Source: Lytechinus pictus (lineage: Eukaryota > Echinodermata > Echinoidea > Temnopleuroida > Toxopneustidae). From it: DNA of 64,000 nucleotides. The position numbers and the translations under genes are program-made. The notes beneath the pieces were generated by a model, which was given only the letters and a program-made list of their open reading frames with translations, was not told the origin of the DNA and did no database searches. Location of the stretch: the NCBI RefSeq assembly GCF_037042905.1, contig NC_087253.1, positions 20,606,001-20,670,000 on the forward strand, given 5' to 3'. Below, piece by piece: positions 42,973-55,200 of this stretch (position 1 is its first letter; each line of letters starts with the position of its first letter).

Positions 42973-45284
42973 TAAAATATCCCAGGTTTCCCCATATTAA
43001 GGTAACGACTTTATTAGACTACTGGTAAAAAGGAACCTAAGAATTGTATATAGTTTTTATAAAAGGAAGATGCCATTTTTCTTTCTTCATTTGAGGACGA
43101 CGGCATGGAGATACATTAATGTTTATAAAAACCTGTCCATGTGGTATTGTTGAATCTCCTTCCAACTTGACCTTTTTTTAAATAATGTTCATAATTTTTC
43201 ATTAATTGAGTGATATCTGTTGTAATTCTGGTCCATAAATTTTTGTGATTTGCTGTATAGCTTAATAGTTTTAGTTGTGGGATGATTGGTTAGACGATTT
43301 ATTTTCTCTTTCAATTGATATACTATTATTTTATAAAAAGTTGCCCTGTTTTCTTATTATTTTGTTTTGTTTTCTGTCCCCCCCCCCCCCTTCCCCCGTA
43401 ATTGTTTACATTTTTGGCATGTATTATGTATTTTTGGTCTATATTATGGTGCACTCATCACAAGCTGTGCTTTCTGATTCGCTACCTCCATTGTTTTATT
43501 CAAGTTCTTAAATGTATTAATGTTTCGTGGAGTGCTGTGGCCCATTGGACAAGTCTTCTGACTTTGAAACAGAGGGTCGTGGGTTCGAATCCCAGCCATG
43601 GCGTAATTTCCTTCATCAAGAAATTTATCCACATTGTGCTGCACTCGACCCAGGTGAGGTGAATGGGTACCCGGCAGGATTAATTCCTTGAAAGCATGAG
43701 CGCTGAAAAGCAGCTCGAGCTAAAGCCGGGGTTATAGTAATAATAATAACAACGCGCCTCGAAATAGAATATTTCTAGATAGATGGCGCTATATAAATGC
43801 CTATTATTATTTTGTTATTGTTGAAATAACTGTACTTTTATCATCATCATTGGAATATGTAGTATCTGGAAAAATAAGAAGTAAATAACGAGATAATGAG
43901 TTTGGGTCTTGTTTTATATTTAGTTAGTACTGGCTCGTAATTATGGATTGGAACGTCAATAATATGCATCATCAATCATCACCTGTTTGACATTAGAGTC
44001 GCCAAGAAAAATGGGTTTACAAACGGCAATCGATGTGGATAAAAATAAGCTTATTTTATCCCCCTCTATGACGTCACGAATGATTTTAGGTATAGCAAGC
44101 CAAACGGATATATTATTTCATTTTTCTCACGTCGCTAAGATATCCTGTTCAAAGGAACGTCTATTTTCTGCAACAATTTCACTTTGATTATCTAAAATAC
44201 CATACTTTGCTTAGACAACGAAAACTGAAAAGTGTTTGAGCATTTCGTTTGGCGTTCCATACTCCACTCGGCATTCGTTAAGTCACACGTATCTTTACGC
44301 GCTGTGAAACATTGAAATTTAGTGAATAAATGAATAAGAACTGTTCGCTATATTCCATGTTGTGTAATATCAAACTATGTCTCCGGTTTCAAATATTGTA
44401 TGTAAGTCATAATGGCTGTAATATTGAAGAAAATGAATTTTGCTAACCGTTCTAAATCCGGGGCAGTGTTATATTGGTATAGTTGTAAAAAAAATAAACG
44501 ACCTTCGACTTCGAGACTGTAATGGTAATAAGGAAAATGTTTTCCTTGTCTACTATATGCCTACAAAACATGCTTTGATATCAAAAATCTATTAAGAGGC
44601 TCGTTAAAAGAGATTTATGAATGTACTGTGTAATATTGGCTCAGAAATAGTTGTTTAACTTAAACGATAGTAACATCCCCCCCCCCCCGAATATGTACAT
44701 GTATAAAACAATGTTTTATTATATGAGTCTTATGTTATTATGTAATCTTAAGCCATTCAATTCAATTTAATTCATTCAAGTCCATAAAGGAAATCTGTTT
44801 AGGGATTTACATATATTTCATGACACCATTGAAAAATACACGAGTGAAAGGCATACGAAAGTATAAACGGCAATTATAAAGAACTAGAGCACCATTACAA
44901 ACAAATATACATGACATCAACAAACAAAAATCCTATAAACGAGTCTTCTTCTCCTCCCCCGCGCTTACCAAACAAGATGGTGAAACAATGTGTCAGTGTG
45001 AAGAGAGAGAAAAATAGGCACGAAGAGCAGGGAGACGAGAGAGAATAGAGAGGGGAGATTACCCCCGGAGAGAACGGGAGGCAGCGGGAGGGGGGGAGGG
45101 GGGCAAGACATAGCACGACCTATATTGCACACTGCATTGAGATAATTAGATATTGCATTTGCAAGTACTACATGTATATAGCATGAAAAAGTAATTGATT
45201 AAGACTTACTATCTACCTCCTTGTAAATCCTGAAACGCCCTCTGTGTCAAACGACTGCACAGTGCACATGAGGTATCACAGGCC
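42973..45284 (+). other. 3' flank of tetraspanin B
   Basis: Apart from the SINE, the stretch aligns in part with 13200-14540 of unit A. A GGAG/GAGA-rich block lies at 45000-45110. No further gene was seen. Confidence 0.5.
43532..43813 (+). mobile_element. tRNA-derived SINE
   Basis: The tRNA-like head GTGCTGTGGCCCATTGG has a B box GGGTTCGAATCCC. It is followed by a body with CTGCACTCGACCCAGGTGAG, AATGGGTACCCGG and GAGCTAAAGCCGGGG, ending GGCGCTATATAAATGCC and ATT repeats. From memory this ending is typical of sea-urchin SINEs. It lies in the 3' flank of tetraspanin B. Confidence 0.85.
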
Positions 45285-45660
45285 AATTTCATTTCCCATA
45301 GACTCGTGTGTTAAAGAGACACTTTAAAAAAAATCATAAAAAATAAGGAGGAAATTCGAGGATATTTGTCTGACATTCCATATCTGACCAGAATAGGGTA
45401 CCTCGACCGGCTCATTTTAAAAATAAATCGGCATTTATGAAGACTACACCTGACAGGATCAAATTCATCACTTGAGAGAGTGAAATGTCCCTAATTCTTC
45501 CGCCAGTTAAAAAATAGTTCCAAAGTGGTGATATATCTTTCCACTTTGGAAAAAAGGAGGTTCAGTAGGTACCCTCCCTAGAATCAGTGTTAAATTGTCA
45601 ATCATATAGCAATATCAAATTTAAAAAATTAGAATGGGTTGGCTCGAATGAATATAATTT
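45285..45660. repeat. Dispersed repeat of about 400 bp, copy 1
   Basis: It shares CATAGAC.CGTGTGTTAAA, TATCTGAC and CGCCAGT.AAAAAATAGTTCC with 48035-48475 and 58085-58420. No clear ends or coding potential. Confidence 0.65.
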
Positions 45661-45719
45661 GCCTGCCAGTTGTTATTAGGCCCGTGTAACCATGATTGCA
45701 CCTTCGTCTGTCAGTATAC

Positions 45720-46323
45720 TTAAAGGTCAAGTCCACCTCAGAAAAATGTTGATTTGAATCAATAGAGAAAAATCAGACAAGCACAATGCTCAAAATTTCA
45801 TCAAAATCGGATGTAAAATAAGAAAGTTGTGACATTTCAAAGTTTCGCTTATTTTTCACAAAATAGTTATATGAACGAGTCAGTTACATCCAAATGAGAG
45901 AGTCGATGATATCACTCACTCACTATTTCTTTTGTTTTTTATTGTTTGAATTATACAATATTTCAATTTTTTACGAATTTGACAATTAGGACTTCCTTGC
46001 CTGAACCACAAAATGTTAAAATAATGGAATTCCACGTGTTCAGGGAGGAATATAACTTCAATTCACATGATAATGACGAGAAAATCAAAATATTTCATAT
46101 TTCATATAATATAATACAAAAGAAATAGTGAGTGAGTGATGTCATCAGTTCCCTCATTTGCATACCGACCGAGATGTGCATATAACTGTTTGTGAAATGA
46201 AGCGAAACTTTAATAACTTTCTCATTTTACATCCGATTTTGATGAAATTTTCAGCGTTATGCTTGTTGGATTTTTCTCTTTTTATTCAAATCAAGTTTTT
46301 GTTGGGGTGGACTTGTCCTTTAA
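45720..46323. mobile_element. TTAA-flanked long-TIR MITE, family 2 copy 3
   Basis: The ends TTAAAGGTCAAGTCCACC and GGTGGACTTGTCCTTTAA and long inverted arms match the copies at 12131 and 23160. Confidence 0.85.
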
Positions 46324-46729
46324 AAGGTTTAATCTCTTCTCTATCTAGTTGTAAAAGAGTTCTTATCGGATGGAAAGCATCTCCTATCAGGGAGTTCGTA
46401 ATCATTTTGCTTAATAGATAAAAAGTACTTCTGTTTTATGTTTTGTTTTAATGTTTTAAAGTTAAAAAGGAGGTAACGAAAGTGTAAAATATGCATTTTC
46501 ACATATAAGAAAGAAGGTGGAAGAGACAATTTTACTCAAAATATGCATAATTTTGGATTGGAAAATGCCAAAATGGTGTATGAGGAAAATCCAATGTATG
46601 GCTTGTCAAGCAAGGTGTTTTAATGCCAAAACGTGCGTAAGAAGTATATTCATTATTCTTGTCAACAAATTATTGATAAATTTGGAAAGCAACACTATCA
46701 TAATTTAAGAAAACAAAAATGATAATGAA

Positions 46730-46929
46730 GATATAGGTTTCCCATCAATAACAAATTAATAAACACTGAAACTTCTTTAAATTTCCTTGGTGTTAAGATT
46801 GACATTAACCTTGCTTGGAAAGACAATATAAATGACATTTACAAGATATCACGTACCGTTTGTTTCATGAATATGAATAGACTTGAAATTAATCACCATA
46901 AATTCGCATTAATCTATATAACCCAATGA
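46730..46929 (+). pseudogene. Fragment of a LINE reverse transcriptase (thumb region)
   Basis: The plus strand reads INNKLINTETSLNFLGVKID and continues INLAWKDNINDIYKIS before a stop. This is the FLGV.ID..L.W..HI pattern found after the YADD box in Jockey/CR1-type reverse transcriptases. No upstream catalytic boxes were recognised. Confidence 0.55.
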
Positions 46930-46987
46930 TCTGCATAATTCTACAAGTACGATGATACACCAACCTGGTGGACTGTACTTTAACAGA

Positions 46988-47016
46988 TGATGATGATGAT
47001 GATGATGATGATGATC
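46988..47016. repeat. (GAT)n microsatellite
   Basis: About nine GATGAT triplets; the poly-His frame on the minus strand is an artefact. Confidence 0.9.
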
Positions 47017-48034
47017 TTGCCTTATCCATAACATATTATAATATACTATAGAGAAGCACATCATCGTTTTTATAACAAAAATATTTTTTATTGCCAAAAC
47101 GTACAAAAAGAATGATCACTAATTCAACATATATTTCCAATACAGACCCATTGTTTCGGAAGCTTCCAAATTTTTTTTTAATGATTTACATCGCTATATT
47201 CTATTTATACTTTTTTATTAATCCAAATTAATCTTCTTTCTTAATCCAAAGTTGCCCTACTATATATACTTTTGATATTCATTAAGCTCCTAATACTAAT
47301 ACAAATACAAGAAATATTAATGACCGGGGGAGTGAAAGACGATTTAATCCACATCTCCCCTGATTGGTAGCACAAAGGGCCAAAAGCTAAAATTATATCT
47401 TGTATCTCATAAGATCGATATGAACAATACGAGCGCGAAGCGTACTTTGAGTGTATGCTCATATACTGACCTGAAACAGATAATTCTACATGCACTATTT
47501 GTCATGTTTGTTGTGATTATGGACGAGTTCAGTTGCATAATCTGTACGAATAATACGAACGACAAGCGCGAGCAAATTTGTTTTTATGTGATAATACTGG
47601 CCAGAAAGGGAAACAGTTTAAGAAGTGTTTGCAAACAAATAACATGTTTTCTCCCCCCCCCCCTCCATTCTCTCCCCCCCCCCCCTCTCTCTCTCCCTTT
47701 AAACAAATTTTGCGGGCACGAAGTGCAAGCCGAATTCTTTTGACATACAGCAATTCAAAACTTGCCATTCTATATACCTTAAAATAATGAACATATAGGC
47801 CTATAAAGGATTTTGCAAGGCACTGTACCATTCCTGCTTACTCCGGAAAACAAGCAGATGTCTTTCTCCGACTCTCAAAATGTGTAACAAATCATCCAGA
47901 AATTAAGAGTATCATTTTCCTCAGACTATAAGCATACAAAGCGCGTCTGAGAAGCTATCCCGGAAGTTACCTACAGCGTTCATATCCGGTTCATCTGGTA
48001 CAGGCCACTGAACTGTTCAGTGGTACAGGTGTCA

Positions 48035-48475
48035 CGCGCGTAAAACATTCCCCATAGACTTGTGTGTTAAAATGGCACTTTTGAAAAATTCATAAAAAAA
48101 TAAATGTGAAATTAGAGGGTGGAATGTTTACTACCAATGGATAGGATATATATCTGACATTCCAAATCTGACCAGGAAAGGATACCGTAGCCAGCTCATT
48201 TTAAAAATAAATCGCCATTTATGAAGCTAACTATGAATCGATCAAATTCATCAACTGAAACACTAAAATACCCCTAATTATTCCGCCAGTCAAAAAATAG
48301 TTCCAAGTCACTTATTTATCTTCCCAATTTGGGCGAAGTAAGTTCAGAAGTTACCATTTCTCGAATCAGTGTTAGATTTTGAATCACTTTTATACATTTT
48401 TGTCAATCAGCAATATCAAATTGACAAAAATTCGAATAGGTTGGGTCGAACGAATATCTTTAGCCCTCCTGATGT
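48035..48475. repeat. Dispersed repeat of about 400 bp, copy 2
   Basis: It aligns with 45285-45660 for most of its length (CCCATAGACTTGTGTGTTAA onward). Confidence 0.65.
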
Positions 48476-48783
48476 AATTAGGCTCGTGGAACCTACAGGC
48501 TATCATGATTCAAGCATGAAGCTAATAGCTCCATGATTCAAGCTGTTACGAAAAGGTTTTGTGGTTTGGTTGGTTGATTCTTTGTTTGTAGGGTTTTCAT
48601 AGTGAGCTAGCTACTATAGCTATTGTACTTATTTCCAATTGGAATTTGATTTCTAGTCCTATAACTTATTATCCTTTCTTCTCTCGCTGTGTTTTAATTG
48701 TTCAAATTAATGGTAATAGGAAAATTGGTATTACACAAAAAGAAAGACGAACAATGACCTTACATGATGGCAAGATGTATAAT

Positions 48784-48956
48784 TGAGGAAGAAGGAGGAG
48801 GAGAAGGTGAAGGAGAAGAAGAAAAAGAAGAAGGAGGAGAAGGAGGGGGAGAAGAGAAAGAAGAATAAGAAGAAGGAGGAGGAAGAGAAGAAGGAGAAGA
48901 AGAAGAACAACAAGAACAAGGAGGAGGAGGAGAAGAAAGAGAAGAAGAGGAAGAAC
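48784..48956. repeat. Polypurine GAA/GGA tract
   Basis: About 170 bp on the plus strand are almost entirely A and G. Mirror-like polypurine tracts can form triplex DNA. Open frames across it (poly-Glu/Lys and poly-Leu/Phe) are artefacts. Confidence 0.95.
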
Positions 48957-49257
48957 ATGTTCGCTCATTTGGTTTACGCAGACGATGCAGTCTGCTAGTT
49001 TATACTATGTGTACGCATACCCTATTGCAAATCAAAATCGATTCCGGACTCGATACTACTAAATATTCGCCCTCTCAAAGAAGAAGAAGATGTAGTTGCC
49101 AACTGTCACTTGTTCAACTTCCACTTTGTCTCCTCTCTGTTTGGTTTCATCCCACATGGTTTGATCATATTGTTCATCTACAACCAGTTCTTCTACTAGC
49201 CATTTAATCTAATTGCCAATTACAATGAATCAACTATTTACCATTCTGTCTAAAGCC

Positions 49258-49442
49258 AGTTATACCCCAGACACATTTGCTCTACGGCGGCCGTATACGG
49301 CGAATCGAAAACAGCCAATTTATTCATTTTTTATTAAAACCTCCTATATATCAGTATATTAAGCTGGTACACAATAAATGTAAAAATGGTTGTTTTCGAC
49401 TCGCCATACGGCCGCCAAAGAGCAAATGTGACTGAGGTATAA
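49258..49442. mobile_element. Small MITE with CGGCGAGTCG inverted repeats, copy 2
   Basis: The ends ATACCCCAGACACATTTGCT and the inverse near 49430 match the element at 17305-17462. The central 80 bp differ. Confidence 0.75.
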
Positions 49443-51774
49443 GGCTTAGGGTGTGTTCATATACCGATTTGATCTGCTAATATATCAAGTGAATACACGC
49501 AGTATGGGTATATGTGTAAAAGGGGGGGGGTAATGTAAGAAGTGTTATTGATCTACCTCAAAAAAAGTAATATTATCTTCACTCAATTTGAGATAGCCAG
49601 GATGGCCCTCGTACCTGTCGGTCAACTACTTCACTTGCATCAATGCTTGGAGCTCGTCTTCCATGAGAAACTCAAATCTTAAGGGGGTCAACCTGAAAAG
49701 GGGGAGCAGATATGTTCAACCTGAAAAGAAGTTGATTGTAAAAATGCCAAGAAAGTGATACAAAAAATATATAGGTCCTAGTTCGAGGAAAATCTATCAA
49801 AGATTGAAAAAGTTATTTGAATTTCTTGATTTGTAGCGTTTATATGCGAGCAGCTTCGCCATATATCGTGTAGTAAAAATGATTTAAATGTTTTTCTTCC
49901 TCTATTTTGTGCGTATATGGAAACGATGTGTCCGGTGTCGTATCCAATGCATGCACATGTAAATAAATTTTTAATGATCAACATTTTGTTTATAATGTAC
50001 GGTATATATCACATAACATAATGGTAGTTGCCTATCGCATGTGACGCCACAAAATAAAAACTCTAAAAATCTATTATTTTATTGTTCTTTGATGCATGTT
50101 CGCCAAAATTTTATTTTTGATATTGCTATATTTATATAATTATGTTAATAATTGATGTTTTTTCTCTCATTTAACTGATTTAACCATTCAACCTACTTGA
50201 CAAAGCAGTAAACTTGTAGGCCTACTTGATAAATGCAGAAAATATGGGAAACGTATTGATGAAAGTTTGACGAGAGTCGAGCTTCAGACTCGCATTTCTG
50301 TAACCATAATTTCATAAACTGGCCATTTTCCAGCGTTCCACTTGGCATTGAATATAATGTTATAAGATACATCATTTCACACATCTTTCGGTCATATATT
50401 TTACGTGAAAGAAAGTGAAAGTAGACGAATAGGTTTTATGATGTATATTAAAGCACCACACAAGTGACGTCACATATCCAATAAGATTTTTATATCTTTA
50501 ATCTTGATTTTGCTAGCCTCTTTTTCAAGTCGTTTGAAGCATTTTCACCAAATTTAATCGATATGTTAATAACATTACTTTGAATCTACATACTTCGTGG
50601 TAACCCATGTTTGATCAACGCCTTTGGGCAAATACGTTGATTTAGAAGTCAACGAAAAAAAAAAACATGAAGCGGCGCCCGGTCTCAAGTTCACATTACT
50701 TTACAATCAGGTTGGGTAACACTATATTTTCGGGGTTTGGAGGTGTTGCGGCTAGATGACCAGAAGATGATTATTTCTATTGTTATTACATGAAACTTGG
50801 TACATGATCTAACCATCCCTTGTACCCCCCCCCCCCTTCTGTCCGAGTCCTCCCCTTCATCATCAGTAGAAATCATTGTTCCGCCGTTATTTCCCCCCAA
50901 GTCTTGTACATGATGACCGTTAAACGTATCTTATTATATCATTTCTAAATTTAATATTCATATCAATACAACTGACCCACGGAGACAGAAATAGTACGTG
51001 GGTGAGTTATTATGATATCAATCAACCAATCAGGTCTGATTATTACCAACAGCTGGGTGCTTGAACTATAATCAGGGGGCGGTGTCATGTTATTTAGACA
51101 GAGGGTCACGACTATCTAGTATAAGCTGACGTCATTTTTTATTTTTCTAAATTGAATCACAGAGTTATTACAGAGTAACTCGGCCCACACCTTTACTTTT
51201 CATACTGTTCTTCCCTCTTATTTCCCCTTTCTCCCTCAGATCCCCCTATTTTAATATTTGAAAAATCACAGGGGTAGTCGCCCCTGCCCCCATCCCGCGT
51301 TACCGCCACGGATTACAATGATGGAGACAGAAAATATCAGTTAGGAAAAAAATCTATTCCACATGGAATAGCATCTACTATTCACTGGTATTTGCGTAGG
51401 CGCGCTGTACAATTCCGATTCCAGGATATCATGTAGGGCACGCAACGGATGATGGTGTAGTTTATGAATGGTGATGACATTGAAGTCGTATTGATTCCAC
51501 TTGAATTCATATTAATTTATGAAGGCTGCAAAGCTTTGTGTATATACCAACAATTCAGTGGGTGTGACAGCATACACCACGTACTCCAGTCTCCCCTGTG
51601 CACAGTTCACCTACAGTACATGGACGCTGGATGCCGGGATAATTAAGGTAACGCGTATTTAGGTCATAAAACTAGGAACCTTCTAACAAAACTATTTGAA
51701 AGCGGAATTTGAGGCAATCATACCAAAGGACCTTGCGATTTACATCCTATCCTAAGCTAGTTTACACCCCCACC
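49443..51774 (+). other. Intergenic region upstream of the lamin gene
   Basis: No gene was recognised. The stretch 50030-50140 is a diverged relative of sequence at 10460-10600 and 40780-40860. The lamin promoter and 5' UTR should lie at the right end, but no TATA box or leader splice site could be fixed. Confidence 0.5.
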
Positions 51775-52286
51775 ATGATGAAGAAGCAGCATAAACGCGT
51801 TGTGGAGAAGAAAACGAGTAGGGTGATGTCGTCAACGCCCCGTTTCGTTTCGACGTCCCACTCAGCTACCGGTTCGTCTGAAGAGGCAGGGGACGCCTCA
51901 TCATCGCTCCCGAGTCCCGTCAGCACATCGACCTTCTCAACATCCAGGATGGCGACGCGTACTTCGACATCGTCCAGTCGGAGGTCGACGTCGTCATCGT
52001 CGTCGAGATCGTTCGTCCGAGAAGAAAACGAACGCGAGGAAATGGTGACACTGAACGATCGTCTAGCGGAGTACATCGATCTCGTCAACGAGCTCAATCT
52101 GGACAGCGGCAGGGCTCAGATCCTCGACATCTCGATCACGGAGGCGAGGAATACGGCGATCACGGAGATCCGGGAGATCTTCGAGAAGGAGTTGGCGGAC
52201 GCCAGAAAACTTCACGCCGATGAGAGAGATAGGCTTGAGAGAGAGCGTGCCAAATATAAAAGTGAATTGTCTGACATAGCTCCAAG
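51775..52286 (+). CDS. Lamin exon 1: head and start of the rod
   Basis: It encodes residues 1-170 plus two bases of the next codon. The head is about 85 residues, longer than the roughly 30 of vertebrate lamins. It is rich in Ser, Thr and Arg, with SSTPRF and LPSPVS as possible mitotic kinase sites. The rod opens with LNDRLAEYIDLVNELN (93-108), the conserved coil 1A start, and EKELADARK begins coil 1B. The intron position within coil 1B is as in vertebrate lamin genes. Confidence 0.95.
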
Positions 52287-55200
52287 GTAAGAATCTATAC
52301 CAGTTACATAGATGGCTGTTGTTTTCACTTTTGTTCATCATTTTCTACGTATTTGCGGCGTAAAGATTTCTATAATTTCATATATATATATATATATTGG
52401 GGGTCCCATGACATTTGTTCCCGCGATAAATGTTCCGCTCTAAATTCCACTAAACCTAACATAAAACCTATATTGGAAACCCTTAACCTAACTCTACATC
52501 TTAGACAAAATGGAGCCCGGAGCAATTATCGCAGGAGAAAATGTCGTGTCGCTAATTATTTTTTCATGAGTGAGTGGGGGAGGGGGGCGACGACTTACTG
52601 GTATTTTTTTTTCTCAATTTGATTGTTTACTGTAAAGATAAATGACCCAAAACTTCTGTATGCTCTTCATGGTGATTTGGTGGTGTGTGTTTTTTACCTG
52701 ATTGCTAAGAAAGCATGAATGCGTGTAAGCAAGCAAGCAATCAGAGGACCGACGGCTTAAGGTCCTCTCCGAGGGACTGTGGACATCTCTGCAAAAGTGT
52801 GAATGTAGACATTGTGTGTTCACATTATTGGCTGTTTCCAGATGTACTTCACACTATTAAAATGATCAACTGAACAGTGTGAACAGAAATTCACACTGTG
52901 GACACACCTTTGCAACAGTGTAAGTATTCGTTGTGTGTTCACATTGTGGGCTATGCATGCTATGTGAAGTGGTGATTCTCACCCTTACGAAGTTAAAATA
53001 TAACAGTGTGAACGTGATAAAACTTTGTGTTCAACACTGTGGCACATACCGTGTTGCACTGTATTCTTTACACTAATTGATAATTGATTATCAATACTGA
53101 TATTCCATCGTTTTCAGATTGAAGTCTGCTGAGAAAGAACGGAACGAGGCAAGGAAACGTTTAGCTGATCTCGAGCCTCGGATATCCGAGAAAGATACCC
53201 GGATCCGGTACCTGGAGGATGAACTTAACCGTGTCAAATCGGATTTGAACAACAAAGACAAACAAATGAAATCTGCCAAGCTCGATGTAAGTTTAAGTAA
53301 AATAATCCAATGATTGATTTAATCAATTAATAAGAAGGTGAATACATACAACTTTTTAAAAGGTATAACTTCCAAATTGTTATATAGTGCCTTCTGCCTT
53401 CAGGATAGGTCCCCCCCCCTCCCCAATTGCACCACGTCAGGCTCAGCCAAATGTCTTTTCATCGTGCTCTGGGCTTCTATTATCATTAGAGCTCCAAAGA
53501 AAACACGGATTTTTACGACCAATTAGCATCATTGTTGCACGCGCATTTTGTTCAAAACATTGATCAGGAACCAATCAAATTGTCTCTTCACGGTAGATGA
53601 TCATCCAGGTATTTTGATCAAATTATTCTCGGTTCGCGTCTTTGCTGTTTCATAAAGAGTTCACCGAAAGGTGTTTTATTCACTTTGATTCATTTTTTTT
53701 TAAATATTGTATTTTATTCAGTCACTACCACATGAGATTGGAACAGCTTCACACACTGTAATGAAAATAGTACATAATCAATACCCTGTACACAGGGGCC
53801 GCGGAATTGTTTTGAAAGTGGGGACTGAGGCGGAAGTGTGCAGGGAGCTGCGAAAAAAAAAAAAAAAAAAACATTCATAATTAGGCTTGGATGGTAATTT
53901 TCAAACTGTTGTCCTTTTTAGTATTTGAAAAAGTGGAGGCTGAACTTTTTAACTTCTGAACATAACCACAAAAATGTTTTTTATGTTTTTTATGAAATCG
54001 GAGTATTCCAGCGTGGTGTTATACCAGCAACATGCTGTCCTGACGAGTTCCTACAGGAAAAGAAACAAAAACCGAAACAGAAAATAATTATATGTAATAC
54101 ATCGCCAACTGATATAACTCACGACGGACTTATCACTCGTGTTCTTAAATTCCACTTTTTCTAAAGTTTGAACAAGTTGATGATAAGTTATACATAAAAT
54201 GAAAAAAAGTAGAATGGGCTACGATATTATCTTGTTTTGCCATGGTTTTATATTCGTGATAATCTGTGTTTACTCTTATATTGTAACTCCAGCAGCTTCC
54301 CCTAGCTGGCACAACGGTTCGCGTTTATTCCTTTACACAAAGAGTTGTCTCTTATTCAAATTTATTCAGTCTGATAAGTATTTGTTTTCAGTAAGTTATA
54401 TGAATAAGACCTGGCGAACCTTCGAGTATGGTATCAGTATATATTCCATGGTTGACCTGCCTACATTGACGGCAGGAAACAATTGATACGTGATCACAGA
54501 TGAATTCATGCGCATCTCAGTCAAGGTTATATAATACCTATACCAACGCGTCGACAAAGATGCTCAGGAGTTCCGCACAGCGATGCAAAACGCTTTCAAG
54601 AACAAAGAAAACGTATTGTCAAATATTTAATTTCATATCTATTTCGAACAATAAAATATGGATTCTTATTTTAATCTTTTTTTCAAACTTTGAAACAATT
54701 GTTTAAACTATTTTTTTCCAAAAAGCAAGTTGTTATTTACAAAAAAAAATAGATTGGCGGGCTTTAACATTGTTGCTTAAAATTTCAAACAACGTCCCTT
54801 CCAGTGCCATTGTTTGTTGGAGGAGGGGGGGGGGGGTCGGAGGAGGGCACCAACCCCACCCTCAGCGTCTAGGTATGAAATTGTTCAGAAAAAATAGCAA
54901 AGATACACATTATTTGGGGCTCAATGTTCCAGCATATCCAGTGGCGCAAATGATATGCATTTAAAAAAGGCTCAAAGGAAATTAATAGATAAATTTATGC
55001 TACGCATGATTCAAGATTTCACGTCTGACTTACTTATCGCTATACTTTATAACATAGACATATCTCTATGAATAAGAATATTCTTCTATATTTCATATGT
55101 CAGTAAATTTACCAATGCTTGCAATGTTATTGGTTCGAGTTAACAGAATTTAATGATCATTAAATCAATCTACAAAATTTCAAAGTCAAAACTACTCGCC

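Noticed and set aside
48702-48998. Poly-Leu/Phe and poly-Glu/Lys frames
   Set aside because: Artefact of the polypurine tract.
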